Assembly: GCA_000686145.1 (NCBI GenBank)
Contig: JMMB01000007.1
Location: 1,240,001 to 1,304,000, forward strand
Direction of reading: 5' to 3'
DNA: 64,000 nt
DNA from: Peptostreptococcaceae bacterium VA2
GTDB lineage: Bacteria; Bacillota; Clostridia; Peptostreptococcales; Peptostreptococcaceae
Shown here one piece after another: positions 27,326 to 37,210 of this stretch; position 1 is the stretch's first letter, and every line of letters starts with the position of its first letter. The translations under genes and the position numbers were made by a program. The notes below the pieces were generated by a model. It saw only the letters and a program-made list of their open reading frames with translations, did not search any database and was not told where the DNA came from.

Positions 27326-28480
27326 ATGAGAAAAATATCAATACTAGGATCAACTGGATCAATAGGGACACAAACGCTAGATGTAGTAAGAAAAAACAAA
27401 GAAAAATTTGAAGTTGTTGCAATAAGTGCTAATAGTAGTGTAGATTTATTACTTCAACAAATAAAGGAATTTAAACCTAAATACGTAGCAGTATATGATG
27501 AAATTAGTGCTTTAAAACTAAAATCAATGATACCAAATGATATTAAGATAGAAGTACTAAGTGGAATGGAAGGGCTAAAAGCCATAGCAGCACTTGACGA
27601 AATAGATGTATTACTTACAGCTATAGTAGGAATGATAGGTTTAGTACCAACACTTACAGCTATAAGAAATAAAAAAGATATAGCACTAGCTAACAAGGAA
27701 ACTTTAGTATGTGCAGGGGACCTTGTAATGAGTGAGGCTAAAAAATACAATGTTAAAATACTTCCTGTAGATAGTGAGCATAGTGCCATATTCCAATGTT
27801 TAAACGGAGAACAAAACAAAGAAATAGAAAAGATAATACTAACAGCATCAGGGGGACCATTTAGAGGGAAAACTAAACAAGACTTATTAGAAGTAACTAA
27901 AAATCAAGCATTAAAACATCCTAACTGGTCAATGGGTAGGAAAATTAGTATAGACTCATCAACACTAATGAACAAAGGACTAGAAGTAATAGAAGCTAAG
28001 TGGCTATTTGGTGTAGAACATAATCAAATCGACGTAGTAGTACATCCACAAAGTATAATACATTCAATGGTTCAATTTGTAGATAGTTCAGTAATGGCAC
28101 AACTAGGCTGTCCTGACATGAGATTACCTATACAATATGCATTATCATATCCAAATAGAACAATAAATGACTTTGAAAGATTAGACTTAGCTAAAATAGC
28201 TACATTAACTTTTGAGCAGCCAAATTTAGAAACGTTCCCATGTTTAAAAATTGCTTATGAGAGTTTAAAAATGGGGGGAACATACTGCGCAGTATTAAAC
28301 AGTGCAAATGAAGTATTAGTAAATGAATTTTTAGAGGATAAAATTGGATTCTATGACATACCATATTACATAGAAAAAACTTTAGAAGCACATAATAGTA
28401 TAGAAAATCCAAGTTTAGAAGACATATTAGAAATAGATAAATGGGCAAGAAACTTTGTAAAAAACATATTACCAAAATAA
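27326..28480 (+). CDS. dxr: 1-deoxy-D-xylulose 5-phosphate reductoisomerase
   Basis: 384 residues from the ATG at 27326, with AAAGGG upstream; an ATG 14 codons earlier has no site. N-terminal NADPH-binding [37 protein letters not shown] and ASGGPFRGK carry the metal and substrate residues. It performs the committed step of the MEP isoprenoid pathway. It forms an operon with rseP and ispG, the latter in the same pathway. Confidence 0.97.
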   Translation: MRKISILGSTGSIGTQTLDVVRKNKEKFEVVAISANSSVDLLLQQIKEFKPKYVAVYDEISALKLKSMIPNDIKIEVLSGMEGLKAIAALDEIDVLLTAIVGMIGLVPTLTAIRNKKDIALANKETLVCAGDLVMSEAKKYNVKILPVDSEHSAIFQCLNGEQNKEIEKIILTASGGPFRGKTKQDLLEVTKNQALKHPNWSMGRKISIDSSTLMNKGLEVIEAKWLFGVEHNQIDVVVHPQSIIHSMVQFVDSSVMAQLGCPDMRLPIQYALSYPNRTINDFERLDLAKIATLTFEQPNLETFPCLKIAYESLKMGGTYCAVLNSANEVLVNEFLEDKIGFYDIPYYIEKTLEAHNSIENPSLEDILEIDKWARNFVKNILPK

Positions 28481-28501
28481 AATAGGTAGGAAGGTGAGAA
28501 T

Positions 28502-29509
28502 TTGACTATAATAGCAGCATTATTATTATTTAGTGCAATAGTATTTATACATGAATTAGGGCATTTCTTATTTGCAAAACGAGCAGGAGTTAGAGTGCAT
28601 GAATTTGCAATAGGAATGGGTCCTAAAGTATTTAGCACAACAAAAGGTGATACACAGTATTCAGTAAGATTACTTCCACTTGGAGGATATGTGAGTATGG
28701 AAGGCGAAGATGAGGAATCTAAAGATCCAAAGTCTTTTGGCGCAAAGAGTATATTACAAAGAGCAAGTATACTATTTGCAGGACCATTTTTTAACATACT
28801 ATTTGCCATAGTACTGTTAATACCAGTATATATGTATATAGGAACACCAAGCACAACACTTGGGCAAATAGCACCAAATAGCCCGGCTCAAAAGATAGGG
28901 CTACAAACAGATGATAAGATAATAAATATAAATGGAAATGAGATAAAATCATGGAATGATGTAACGAACAATTTACGTAATTCTAATGGAGAAAAAGTAA
29001 ACATAAAAGTACAAAGAGATAAAGAAACAAAAGAATTTAATGTAGTTCCTCAAAAAAATGAGCAAGGAAATTATATAATAGGGATAGGATATAAAGCAGA
29101 AAAAAATATATTCAAATCAATAGCTTATGCATTTACAAGTACAGTAGATATGACTAAACAAATGGTAATGTTCATTGGGCAATTAGTAACAGGGACAATA
29201 CCTGGAGGATTTGGAAACTCAGTAGCAGGTCCGATTGGAGTAGTAGGAATTGTGTCAGATGCTGCGAAGATGGGTATTATAAACTTAGTACATATAGCAT
29301 CAATAATAAGTTTAAATCTAGGTGTATTTAATTTATTACCAATACCAGCACTAGATGGTGGAAGACTAGTACTTTTAGGCTTAGAAGCTATAAGAGGCGG
29401 AAAAAAACTAGATCAAAACAAAGAGGCTATGATACATATGGCAGGATTTGCTCTGTTAATGGGATTTATGGTATTTGTAACGTATAAAGATATACTTAGA
29501 TTATTCTAG
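28502..29509 (+). CDS. rseP: Site-2 membrane zinc metalloprotease RseP
   Basis: 335 residues from a TTG, with AAGGTGAG upstream. The zinc motif HELGH is at 17-21 in the first membrane helix; a PDZ domain covers ~115-185 (GQIAPNSPAQKIGLQTDDKIININGNEIKSW); the second zinc ligand motif LDGGR lies in LLPIPALDGGRLVLL near 282. It cleaves membrane-spanning anti-sigma factors or leftover signal peptides within the bilayer. The dxr-rseP-ispG order is typical of Clostridia. Confidence 0.95.
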   Translation: MTIIAALLLFSAIVFIHELGHFLFAKRAGVRVHEFAIGMGPKVFSTTKGDTQYSVRLLPLGGYVSMEGEDEESKDPKSFGAKSILQRASILFAGPFFNILFAIVLLIPVYMYIGTPSTTLGQIAPNSPAQKIGLQTDDKIININGNEIKSWNDVTNNLRNSNGEKVNIKVQRDKETKEFNVVPQKNEQGNYIIGIGYKAEKNIFKSIAYAFTSTVDMTKQMVMFIGQLVTGTIPGGFGNSVAGPIGVVGIVSDAAKMGIINLVHIASIISLNLGVFNLLPIPALDGGRLVLLGLEAIRGGKKLDQNKEAMIHMAGFALLMGFMVFVTYKDILRLF

Positions 29510-29539
29510 GTGTTAATTTTTTAGAAGATAGGTGATAAA

Positions 29540-30595
29540 ATGAGCTATAAAAGAAGAGAATGTAGAGAAGTAAGTGTTGGAAATGTGAAAATAGGTGGAA
29601 ATAATCCTATAAGTATACAATCAATGACCAATAGTGATACTAGGGATGCATTAGCAACTATTGCACAAATAAAAGCATTAGAAGAAGTAGGATGCGATGT
29701 TGTTAGGGTAGCGATACCTGATATGGAAGCAGCTAAAAATATAGGTAAAATAAAAAGTGAAGTAAATATACCTGTAATAGCAGATATACACTTTGATCAT
29801 AGATTAGCATTAGAAGTTATAGACCAGGGTATAGATGGAGTAAGAATAAACCCAGGAAACATTGGAAGTATAGATAAAGTAAAAGCTGTAGTAGAAAAAT
29901 GTAGAGCTAAAAACTTAAAGATAAGAATAGGTGTAAATGGCGGGTCACTAGAAAAAGATTTACTAGAAAAATATGGATCTGCAACTGCAGAAGCTCTAGT
30001 TGAAAGTGCACTAGGGCATATAAAAATATTAGAAGACTTAGATTTTACAAATATAGTAATTTCTCTTAAATCATCAGATATATACAAAACAATAGAAGCG
30101 TATGAACTAATAGCTAAAAAGGTAGATTACCCTCTACATATAGGGATAACAGAATCAGGTAGTATAAAAAAGGGGACTATAAAATCTTCAATAGGAGTAG
30201 GAGCGATGCTACTTAAAGGTATTGGAGATACTATAAGAATTTCTCTGACAGGAGACCCTTGTGAAGAAGTTATAGTCGGAAAAGAAATATTAAGAAGCCT
30301 AGATCTTTTAAATGACAAGATAAAAGTAATATCTTGCCCTACTTGTGGTAGATGCAATATAGACCTTATAAGTGTAGTAAATGAAGTAGAAGAAAAAATA
30401 AACTACATGGAAAAAGACATTACCGTAGCTATAATGGGATGTGCAGTAAATGGCCCAGGAGAAGCTAGGGAAGCAGATATAGGTATAGCAGGTGGAAAAG
30501 GTGAAGGCCTATTATTCAAAAAAGGTGAAATAGTAAGAAAGATAAAAGGAAATGACTTAGTAAATGAATTATTAAAGGAAATAGATAAATACTAA
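29540..30595 (+). CDS. ispG: 4-hydroxy-3-methylbut-2-enyl diphosphate synthase
   Basis: 351 residues. N-terminal TIM-barrel part with [22 protein letters not shown] and the C-terminal iron-sulfur part with CPTCGRC (two ligands) and [12 protein letters not shown] (third Cys; the nearby Glu is the open fourth site). It converts methylerythritol cyclodiphosphate to HMBPP using reduced flavodoxin or ferredoxin. Last gene of this isoprenoid block. Confidence 0.97.
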   Translation: MSYKRRECREVSVGNVKIGGNNPISIQSMTNSDTRDALATIAQIKALEEVGCDVVRVAIPDMEAAKNIGKIKSEVNIPVIADIHFDHRLALEVIDQGIDGVRINPGNIGSIDKVKAVVEKCRAKNLKIRIGVNGGSLEKDLLEKYGSATAEALVESALGHIKILEDLDFTNIVISLKSSDIYKTIEAYELIAKKVDYPLHIGITESGSIKKGTIKSSIGVGAMLLKGIGDTIRISLTGDPCEEVIVGKEILRSLDLLNDKIKVISCPTCGRCNIDLISVVNEVEEKINYMEKDITVAIMGCAVNGPGEAREADIGIAGGKGEGLLFKKGEIVRKIKGNDLVNELLKEIDKY

Positions 30596-30596
30596 A

Positions 30597-30645
30597 AATA
30601 AGCATTCAGTAAAGATAAAATTTGCTGAATGCTTATTTTATTATA
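30597..30645 (+). terminator. Terminator after ispG
   Basis: AATAAGCATTCAG (30597-30609) pairs with CTGAATGCTTATT (30625-30637), followed by TTTATTAT. Confidence 0.85.
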
Positions 30646-30768
30646 GGGGAATATACTAATTGTATAGAAAAATAATAAAGTTAAATTTGATTCTCATATT
30701 AATCTTATATAAGTATTTTATTAAATATGGTTGCATATACATTAATAAATGCATATAGGAGGAGTAAT

Positions 30769-31143
30769 ATGAAATTTGAAGAACTGATAATAGATTTATA
30801 TCCTATAAATAATAAAAATAATAAATTTAAAAAATTTGTACAACATTATATACATGGAGAATTATTAATATCATATCTTGAAGATTTAGCTGTATATATG
30901 GTAGCAGCAAGCAAGGTATCTGGAGTTACTATATTAGAAAAAATATTATATGACAACGATAGAGATGACCTAACTAAATTATTTAAAATTGAAAAAGAGG
31001 AAATAAAGAAAGAAGATATCTACTTTGAACTAATAGAAGATGAGATGGGTTACTTTCTTATAAAGGCTAATGAGGTAGTGATTGCTATAATAGAAGATGA
31101 CATACAATTATTTAGGCAATTACAAACTTTTATATTAGATTAG
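30769..31143 (+). CDS. Hypothetical acidic protein
   Basis: 124 residues from the ATG at 30769, placed by AGGAGGAG 8 nt before. Upstream reading frame to 30727 has no site. The protein is soluble and acidic, with an amphipathic helix-rich N-terminus and a C-terminal FELIEDEMGYFLIKANEVVIAIIEDD beta-like segment. No family recognised. It is a separate unit between ispG and the purine permease. Confidence 0.6.
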   Translation: MKFEELIIDLYPINNKNNKFKKFVQHYIHGELLISYLEDLAVYMVAASKVSGVTILEKILYDNDRDDLTKLFKIEKEEIKKEDIYFELIEDEMGYFLIKANEVVIAIIEDDIQLFRQLQTFILD

Positions 31144-31243
31144 TTATAACTACAAAACATAGACTGGTTAAAAAAAAAATGGTAAAATATAGAGGTATTA
31201 TTTATACGGGTGGGAGAGGGACATATTTTAAAAGGAAAGAGAA

Positions 31244-32566
31244 ATGGACGAAAGATTAAATAACGATTTAAAGAAATCAAATAACAAGATACTTCAAAAA
31301 AATAACTTTAAAACAGAGGTATTAGCAGGGGTAACTACATTTATAGCTAGTGTCTACATTATAATGACTAATGCGCTTATACTATCAGATGCAGGAATTA
31401 GTTCAGATGCAGCGATGATAGCCACTATATTTACATGTAGTATATCAACAATACTTATGGGGTTGTTTTCTAAAACACCATTTATTGTAGTACCTGGAAT
31501 GGGAATTAACTCATTATTTACTTATACAATAGTAAATTCAATGGGTCTCCAATGGCAAGAGGCATTGGGAGCAGTGTTTATAAGTGGGATAATATTTACG
31601 ATAATAGCGAGTACTAAGATAACACCTATACTTATGAAGTCTATTCCAAGCAACTTAAAGCATGCTATAACCGTTGGTGTAGGATTCTTTATATTATTGA
31701 TAGGCTTACAAAAAAGTGGGCTTGTAGTAGCCAATGAAAATACTATGGTATCATTTGGAAATATAACGAATAAAGAGACATTTTTAAGCATAATAACACT
31801 GCTAATTATTTTAATATTAAATGCTAGAAATGTTAGTGGGAATTTACTTATAAGTATTGTTATAGGTACGATATTAGCATTATTTATGGGAATTACTAAT
31901 CTAAGTGATTTAGATTTTAATTCTTTTAACATCAGTGCTTTAAGTGATGTATTTTTAGCAATGTCATTTAAGAATATGTTAACAATGCCTTTTATAGTGG
32001 CAGTATTTTCCATAAGTGTAGTTATTATATTTGAAAATATGGGTATCTTATATGGTCAGATGGAAGCTATTGGTAGAAGCGATGAATTTCAAAAACCATT
32101 TAAGATAGCAGGAATATCAAATATGATAGCAGGTGTATTTGGAACTAGTCCAACTATAGTTGCAGCAGAAAATTTTTCTGGAATTAGTGTAGGAGCTAAG
32201 GGAAAGATAGCTGCGTTTACATCAGGTATATTGTTTTTATTATCATTATTTTTAATACCTATACTTAAGTTGATACCAGATGGTGTTATAAGTAGTGTAC
32301 TTATATTTATAGGATTTTTAATGATACAGACATTCTTTGATTTGAAAAAAGGTGACTTAATAGATACTATATCTGTGATTTTTATAATTGCACTAATACC
32401 TTTTACTTATAATATAGTTAATGGTATATCTATAGGATTTATAGTTTATACCGTTTTAAATGTTGCATGTGGAAAAAGAAAAGAAATTTCTATATCAATG
32501 TATGTGCTTACAGCACTATTTATATTAAGCTTTATAATGAATGTATCTATGGGTATAGTTCACTAA
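31244..32566 (+). CDS. NCS2-family purine permease (AzgA/PbuG type)
   Basis: 440 residues with about 12-14 membrane segments. TEVLAGVTTFIASVYIIMTNALILSDAG at the N-terminus, VVPGMGINSLFTYTIV and FGTSPTIVAAENFSGISVGAKG are hallmarks of the AzgA-like branch, which takes up guanine, hypoxanthine or adenine with protons. AAAAGGAAAGAG precedes the start. I looked for a purine riboswitch upstream and did not find one. Confidence 0.88.
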   Translation: MDERLNNDLKKSNNKILQKNNFKTEVLAGVTTFIASVYIIMTNALILSDAGISSDAAMIATIFTCSISTILMGLFSKTPFIVVPGMGINSLFTYTIVNSMGLQWQEALGAVFISGIIFTIIASTKITPILMKSIPSNLKHAITVGVGFFILLIGLQKSGLVVANENTMVSFGNITNKETFLSIITLLIILILNARNVSGNLLISIVIGTILALFMGITNLSDLDFNSFNISALSDVFLAMSFKNMLTMPFIVAVFSISVVIIFENMGILYGQMEAIGRSDEFQKPFKIAGISNMIAGVFGTSPTIVAAENFSGISVGAKGKIAAFTSGILFLLSLFLIPILKLIPDGVISSVLIFIGFLMIQTFFDLKKGDLIDTISVIFIIALIPFTYNIVNGISIGFIVYTVLNVACGKRKEISISMYVLTALFILSFIMNVSMGIVH

Positions 32567-32579
32567 ATAAAAAATCAAA

Positions 32580-32617
32580 AAATAGGTAGTAATTTTAAAA
32601 TTACTACCTATTTTTTT
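32580..32617 (+). terminator. Terminator after purine permease
   Basis: A perfect palindrome, AAATAGGTAGTAATTTT with AAAATTACTACCTATTT, followed by T7. Confidence 0.9.
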
Positions 32618-32665
32618 GATGCTAAATTTAAAAAAATATTATAGAAAAAATTAGACGTAAAAGAG

Positions 32666-32695
32666 TTGTATTTAGTTTGATTACAGAACTGTAAT
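32666..32695 (+). promoter_or_regulatory. Promoter with overlapping palindrome upstream of deacetylase
   Basis: TTGTAT (32666-32671), 18-nt spacer, TGTAAT (32690-32695). A palindrome ATTACAG-AA-CTGTAAT (32680-32695) covers the -10 box, where a repressor could bind. Confidence 0.4.
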
Positions 32696-32782
32696 TTTTA
32701 TACTGTGGACATTTTTTTTAAAACTACTATAATAGTTATAGGATACAAACTGACAAAAAAATACATAAGAGGGGGGAGTATT

Positions 32783-33739
32783 ATGGCGAAAAAAAGCAAA
32801 ATAAACTTCAGTTCTAAAAAACAAAACAAAAAACAGAGACTTAATCCTAAAAAAATGGCATTAACAATAGTTGCATTTTTAGTAATAGTATTCATGGGAG
32901 TGAAGGTAGTTGGAGCTACTACATCCTATTTAGCTGATAAAAAAGAAGAAAAAATAGCAATGCAACAAGCGGCTGAAGCAGAAAGAATAGCAGCAGAGAA
33001 AAAACGTAAAGAAGCAGAAGAAGCTAAGAAGAAAATGATAGGTGTTAATCATGAAGCAAAGAAAAATTCTTATGATGCAGTAGAAATATCAAAAAAATTA
33101 GAGAACTATGATTACTCAAATAACGGAGAGAAAGTTGTATTTTTAACATTTGATGATGGTTCATCAACGACAGTTACACCTAAAATTTTAGATGCACTAA
33201 AAGCAGGTGGAGTTAATGCAACATTCTTTGTAACTGGACAAAATATAGAAAGAGGCGGAGATAGAGCAAGAGATCTTATCAAGAGAAGCTTTAGCGAAGG
33301 AAATGCTATAGCAAATCACTCATACAGCCATGACTATAAATATTTATATCCAAATAGAAATTTAAACTTAGAAAACTTTACATCAGATTTCAAAAAAACA
33401 GATGAAATCTTAAAAGATATATTAGGACCGTATTTCTCAACAAGAGTAATTAGATGTCCAGGAGGGCATATGTCTTGGAAAGGTATGGAAGGATTAGATA
33501 AATATTTAGATGAAAATAATATGGCGTCTATAGACTGGAATGCATTAAATTCAGATGCAGAAGGTAAAAAGAAAAATGCGGATGGATTATTAGCACAAGC
33601 TAAAAAAACATCTGAAGGAAAAGAAATGGTAGTTATTTTAATGCATGATACTTATGGAAAAGAAGAAACTGCTAAAGCATTACCACAAATAATACAATAT
33701 TTCAAAGATAACGGATACGCTTTTAAAACGTTAGCATAG
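32783..33739 (+). CDS. Membrane-anchored polysaccharide deacetylase (PgdA-like)
   Basis: 318 residues from the ATG at 32783; AGGGGGGAG precedes it. A basic N-terminus, one membrane helix (ALTIVAFLVIVFMGVKVVG, ~25-43), a charged Ala/Glu/Lys coiled-coil stalk (~55-90), then a NodB domain: LTFDDGSS with the catalytic and metal Asp pair, HSYSHDY with the metal His pair, and RCPGGHMSW. It likely removes acetyl groups from GlcNAc in the wall, giving lysozyme resistance. Followed by a convergent terminator. Confidence 0.92.
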   Translation: MAKKSKINFSSKKQNKKQRLNPKKMALTIVAFLVIVFMGVKVVGATTSYLADKKEEKIAMQQAAEAERIAAEKKRKEAEEAKKKMIGVNHEAKKNSYDAVEISKKLENYDYSNNGEKVVFLTFDDGSSTTVTPKILDALKAGGVNATFFVTGQNIERGGDRARDLIKRSFSEGNAIANHSYSHDYKYLYPNRNLNLENFTSDFKKTDEILKDILGPYFSTRVIRCPGGHMSWKGMEGLDKYLDENNMASIDWNALNSDAEGKKKNADGLLAQAKKTSEGKEMVVILMHDTYGKEETAKALPQIIQYFKDNGYAFKTLA

Positions 33740-33755
33740 ATAAAATAGATATAAT

Positions 33756-33799
33756 AAAAATAGAAGTTCCCTTGTAATTTAAAGGGAACTTCTATTTTT
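33756..33799. terminator. Bidirectional terminator, convergent genes
   Basis: AAAAATAGAAGTTCCCTT (33756-33773) pairs with AAGGGAACTTCTATTTTT (33782-33799); it overlaps the 3' end of the minus-strand gene. Confidence 0.88.
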
Positions 33800-34168
33800 G
33801 TTATTATTTTTAATTTTATTTACCCCATTTGAAATTATACACAAAAATTGAATAGTAGCTAGTATAAAACACAATAAATTTATAATAGTATCAGTTAAGT
33901 AATAATTATAAGTAAATGATATTTTCGTTGTTGAAAACCAACAACATAGTAAAAAAAATACTAATACTGAATTAGCTAAAACTAAGCTAGTTTTGTTTAA
34001 ATATGTACAATATATTTTAGTTAATATTGTTAAGTTAAATAATATTAAAGCTGCTATCCCAAAATAAAAATTATTTGGAGTCGCAGAAAACAAACTTTTA
34101 AAATACCAAATTAAAAATATAAAGACGCTAAGCGTTGAACCTATAACAAAATCTACGTATTTATTCAT
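33779..34168 (-). CDS. Hypothetical four-helix membrane protein
   Basis: 129 residues from the ATG ending at 34168 (GGGGG lies 4-5 nt before); an ATG seven codons earlier has no site. Four hydrophobic segments (about 9-27, 37-55, 65-83 and 95-113) and a basic, Asn-rich C-terminus. No conserved motif recognised. Confidence 0.6.
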   Translation of the reverse strand: MNKYVDFVIGSTLSVFIFLIWYFKSLFSATPNNFYFGIAALILFNLTILTKIYCTYLNKTSLVLANSVLVFFLLCCWFSTTKISFTYNYYLTDTIINLLCFILATIQFLCIISNGVNKIKNNNKNRSSL

Positions 34169-34344
34169 ATATCCCCCTATAATAAACACATTAGTTAATC
34201 AATTAATACAAATTTCCATACTGTAATTATGGAAAAAAATGTAAAAATGCTCCGATAAAATGTATTATAACATAAAAAATATGACTAAAACAAAGAAAAA
34301 AATTTCAAAAAAAAATAATTTCAAAATTAGACAAAAAGAAAGAA

Positions 34345-34614
34345 TTAAAATTTAATTTTAAAGAAGATTAAAAATAAAAATTGAATAATGATTATAAATG
34401 GTACGCCTATTTTGAATTTTAATTTTTTAGTTTTATGTCTGAAAGTATACATTCCACCCAGTGTTCCGATACTTCCACCTAAAGCAGCTAGCAACATTAA
34501 AGTGTATTCACTGATTCTCCATTGATGTTTTATTGCTTTTTGCTTATCAATGAACATAAATATAAATGAAATTATATTAATAATAAAAATATAAAAGATT
34601 GATGAATTTTTCAT
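34345..34614 (-). CDS. DUF1294 membrane protein
   Basis: 89 residues, full length for the family. The pattern FIDKQKAIKHQWRISEYTLMLLAALGGSIGTLGGMYTFRHKTKKLKFKIG is diagnostic of DUF1294, with helices on both sides. AGGAGGTAAT precedes the ATG. The function of the family is unknown. Confidence 0.88.
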   Translation of the reverse strand: MKNSSIFYIFIINIISFIFMFIDKQKAIKHQWRISEYTLMLLAALGGSIGTLGGMYTFRHKTKKLKFKIGVPFIIIIQFLFLIFFKIKF

Positions 34615-34750
34615 ATTACCTCCTAAAATATAGCTGAATTATCTTCTTAACTATAGCATAAATCTAAAAATAATGATAAAAAAAGGATTTATTGTTATAA
34701 TATAAACTAGTATATAGTAAATTGAGGTTGGAGAAAGGGAGTATTTTAAG

Positions 34751-35359
34751 ATGCAACGTTCAAAGATAAAAAATGTTAAAACTTTAATAGAAACTAAGTT
34801 TGTAGGATTATATGATGTAAAATACAATAACAAAAACAATGATGAAAGACACTGGATGGTAGCTTCAAGAAAAGGTGAAAAAGAATTAAGTGAAATTTAT
34901 TTAGAGAATAAGGAAGATAAAATAGATGCTGTAGTAATTTGTGCACTTCATAAAGATGAAAATAAGTTAGTCTTGATAAGACAATTTAGAGTTCCTATAA
35001 ACAACTTTATATATGAACTCCCAGCAGGCCTTGTAGATAATAACGAAGATATTAAAACGGCAGCAGCAAGAGAGTTAAAAGAAGAAACTGGTTTAAATAT
35101 TATTGAAATAAATAAAGTAAATAGTAAAGACAAGGTTTATTTATCTCCTGGGATGACAGATGAATCTGTAGCATTTATATATTGTTTATGTGATGGTCAA
35201 ATAAGTCAAGAATTTTTAGAAGATGATGAAGAGATAGAGGCTTTATTAATATCTAAAGACCAAGCAAAGGAAATATTAAAAGGAGATGATATTATAGATA
35301 TAAAGTCTTATTTAATGCTTCAGATGTTTGCTAATTTAGGAGATAGAATGTTTAACTAA
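34751..35359 (+). CDS. Nudix hydrolase (ADP-ribose pyrophosphatase-like)
   Basis: 202 residues. The Nudix box reads G-L-V-D-N-N-E-D-I then TAAARELKEETGL at ~96-117, complete with the REXXEE metal ligands. The ELPAG sequence before it and the VYLSPGMTDE segment after it fit the ADP-ribose/NDP-sugar pyrophosphatase branch, which splits ADP-ribose to AMP and ribose 5-phosphate. Single-gene unit with a terminator behind. Confidence 0.88.
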   Translation: MQRSKIKNVKTLIETKFVGLYDVKYNNKNNDERHWMVASRKGEKELSEIYLENKEDKIDAVVICALHKDENKLVLIRQFRVPINNFIYELPAGLVDNNEDIKTAAARELKEETGLNIIEINKVNSKDKVYLSPGMTDESVAFIYCLCDGQISQEFLEDDEEIEALLISKDQAKEILKGDDIIDIKSYLMLQMFANLGDRMFN

Positions 35360-35385
35360 ATAATTTATATTTAATTAATAAATAA

Positions 35386-35418
35386 AAATAGACTAGGAAA
35401 ATTTCCTAGTCTATTTTG
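35386..35418 (+). terminator. Terminator after Nudix gene
   Basis: AAAATAGACTAGGAAA pairs with TTTCCTAGTCTATTTT. Confidence 0.85.
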
Positions 35419-35452
35419 TTAAAAAAATATTTTTTAAATTTTAGAAAAAGCG

Positions 35453-35507
35453 TTGCATTATCAAAATGATAATAATATAATAAACTTATGATTATCATTT
35501 TGATAAT
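35453..35507 (+). promoter_or_regulatory. cysK promoter with two identical palindromic operators
   Basis: TTGCAT (35453-35458), exactly 17 nt, TATAAT (35476-35481). ATTATCA-AAA-TGATAAT (35457-35473) fills the spacer, and ATTATCA-TTT-TGATAAT (35491-35507) lies just after the -10. Each is a perfect 7-3-7 palindrome, and the two are also exact reverse complements of each other. This arrangement would block RNA polymerase; the regulator (Fur-like or the Rrf2-family CymR) is not identified. Confidence 0.7.
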
Positions 35508-35527
35508 GAAAAAAGGGAGGCAACAAT

Positions 35528-36427
35528 ATGATTAATGAAAATATATTAAGTATGATAGGTAATACACCTATTGTTAAATTAAATAAATTAGGAAATGCTA
35601 ATGTTTATGTAAAATTAGAAAAATATAATCCAGGTGGAAGTGTAAAAGATAGAGCAGTCTATTTTATGATAGAAGGATTAGAAAAAAGAGGTAATTTAAA
35701 AAAAGGAGATGTATTGGTAGAAGCAACTAGCGGAAATACGGGTATAGCTTTGACTATGATAGGAAGATTAAAGGGATATGAAGTAATAATAGTAATGCCA
35801 GAAACTATGAGCATAGAAAGAAGAGAGCTTATGAAAGCTTATGGAGCAACTATTATTCTTACAGATGGAAAGCTTGGGATGAATGGTTCTATAAAAAAAG
35901 CTGAGGAACTTCTAAAGAAAAATAATAGTTATAAAAGCTTAAATCAGTTTGATAATGAGGATAATCCAAATGGTCATTACAACACAACAGGAGTAGAGAT
36001 ATTAGATCAAGTAAAAGATATTGATATATTTATTTGTGGTGTAGGTACAGGGGGTACTTTAAGTGGTGTAGCTAGATATTTAAAACAACAAAATCCTAAT
36101 ATAAAAATAGTAGCTATAGAACCTGAAAAATCACCAGTTATATCTAAAAATCAAAGTGGTCCACATAAGATTCAAGGTATAGGAGCAGGATTTATTCCAA
36201 AGAATTATGATGCTTCTTTAGTCGATGAAGTAATGACAATATCAGATGAAGAAGCTTTCGATGGTGTTAGATTAATGGCAAAAGAAGAAGCTATATTAGT
36301 TGGAATATCTTCAGGAGCTAATATATTTGGAGCTTTAAAACTATCAAAAATTTATCCAAATAAAAATATAGTTACAATAGCCCCTGATGGGATTGAAAAA
36401 TATATATCTATGGAAATATTTAAATAG
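35528..36427 (+). CDS. cysK: Cysteine synthase A (O-acetylserine sulfhydrylase)
   Basis: 299 residues of the PLP fold-type II family. NPGGSVKDR with the PLP-binding Lys at 40, the substrate loop ATSGNTG near 67-73, and the GTGGTLSGVARYLK phosphate loop near 175-188. It makes cysteine from O-acetylserine and sulfide. GGGAGGCAAC precedes the ATG. It forms an operon with cysE, which supplies its substrate, and is under the double operator described upstream. Confidence 0.95.
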   Translation: MINENILSMIGNTPIVKLNKLGNANVYVKLEKYNPGGSVKDRAVYFMIEGLEKRGNLKKGDVLVEATSGNTGIALTMIGRLKGYEVIIVMPETMSIERRELMKAYGATIILTDGKLGMNGSIKKAEELLKKNNSYKSLNQFDNEDNPNGHYNTTGVEILDQVKDIDIFICGVGTGGTLSGVARYLKQQNPNIKIVAIEPEKSPVISKNQSGPHKIQGIGAGFIPKNYDASLVDEVMTISDEEAFDGVRLMAKEEAILVGISSGANIFGALKLSKIYPNKNIVTIAPDGIEKYISMEIFK

Positions 36428-36470
36428 TAAGTATAGTTAATCAAAGTAGAATTATAGGAGATGAGAAAAA

Positions 36471-37010
36471 TTGTTTAAAAAAATAAATAAAGATATAGAA
36501 TATATAATGGAAAATGATCCAGCAGCAAGAAGTAAGATAGAAGTATTTTTGCTATACCCTTCTATTCATGCTAGAATATCTCATATGATATCGCATTTTT
36601 TATATAATCACAAACTTTTTTTTACCGCAAGATTGGTATCTCAAATAGCAAGATTTTTAACAGGCATTGAAATACATCCAGGGGCTACCTTAGGAGATAG
36701 TATATTAATAGACCATGGTATGGGTGTTGTAATAGGAGAAACAGCAGAGGTTGGGAATAGAGTTACGATTTACCATGGTACTACTTTAGGTGGGACTGGA
36801 AAAGATAAAGGGAAAAGGCACCCAACAATTAAAGATAATGTAATAATAGGAGCAGGAACAAAAATATTGGGACCTATTACTGTAGGGGCAAATTCTAAAA
36901 TAGGAGCAAATTCAGCTGTGTTAAAAGATATACCAGAAGGTGCTACAGTAGTTGGGATGGCTGCGGATATAGTTAGAATAAAAGGCGTTAAGATTGAAGA
37001 TATAAAATAA
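36471..37010 (+). CDS. cysE: Serine O-acetyltransferase
   Basis: 179 residues from a TTG start; ATAGGAGATG lies 8-10 nt upstream and the nearby ATG at 36461 runs into a stop at once. Short-form CysE: helical N-terminus, then left-handed beta-helix hexapeptide repeats ([55 protein letters not shown]). The conserved His residues of DHG and YHG are catalytic. It acetylates serine with acetyl-CoA, the first step of cysteine synthesis. Confidence 0.95.
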   Translation: MFKKINKDIEYIMENDPAARSKIEVFLLYPSIHARISHMISHFLYNHKLFFTARLVSQIARFLTGIEIHPGATLGDSILIDHGMGVVIGETAEVGNRVTIYHGTTLGGTGKDKGKRHPTIKDNVIIGAGTKILGPITVGANSKIGANSAVLKDIPEGATVVGMAADIVRIKGVKIEDIK

Positions 37011-37210
37011 GTTAAACTAAAAAAATGTAATAATATTATTATTTATATAAAGTATAAAAAACGTTTAATAACAAATTCCTTTATAAACGACAAGGAATTG
37101 ACAATTAAACAAAAAGTAATATAATTGATATATAAAGAGAAATATTTGCTTGTGCAATAAATAACCTAGAAATAGGTTTATTATTTAGGGCAAATGAAGA
37201 GTTTTGAAGA

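Noticed and set aside
31144-31243. Possible purine riboswitch before the NCS2 permease
   Set aside because: The conserved TATA-N-CCTAATGATATGG-type core and loop-loop hairpins are missing.
35457-35507. Classical Fur box at cysK
   Set aside because: The half-sites are in the reverse order (ATTATCA then TGATAAT, 3-nt centre) relative to TGATAAT-N-ATTATCA, so it is listed as an unassigned operator instead.
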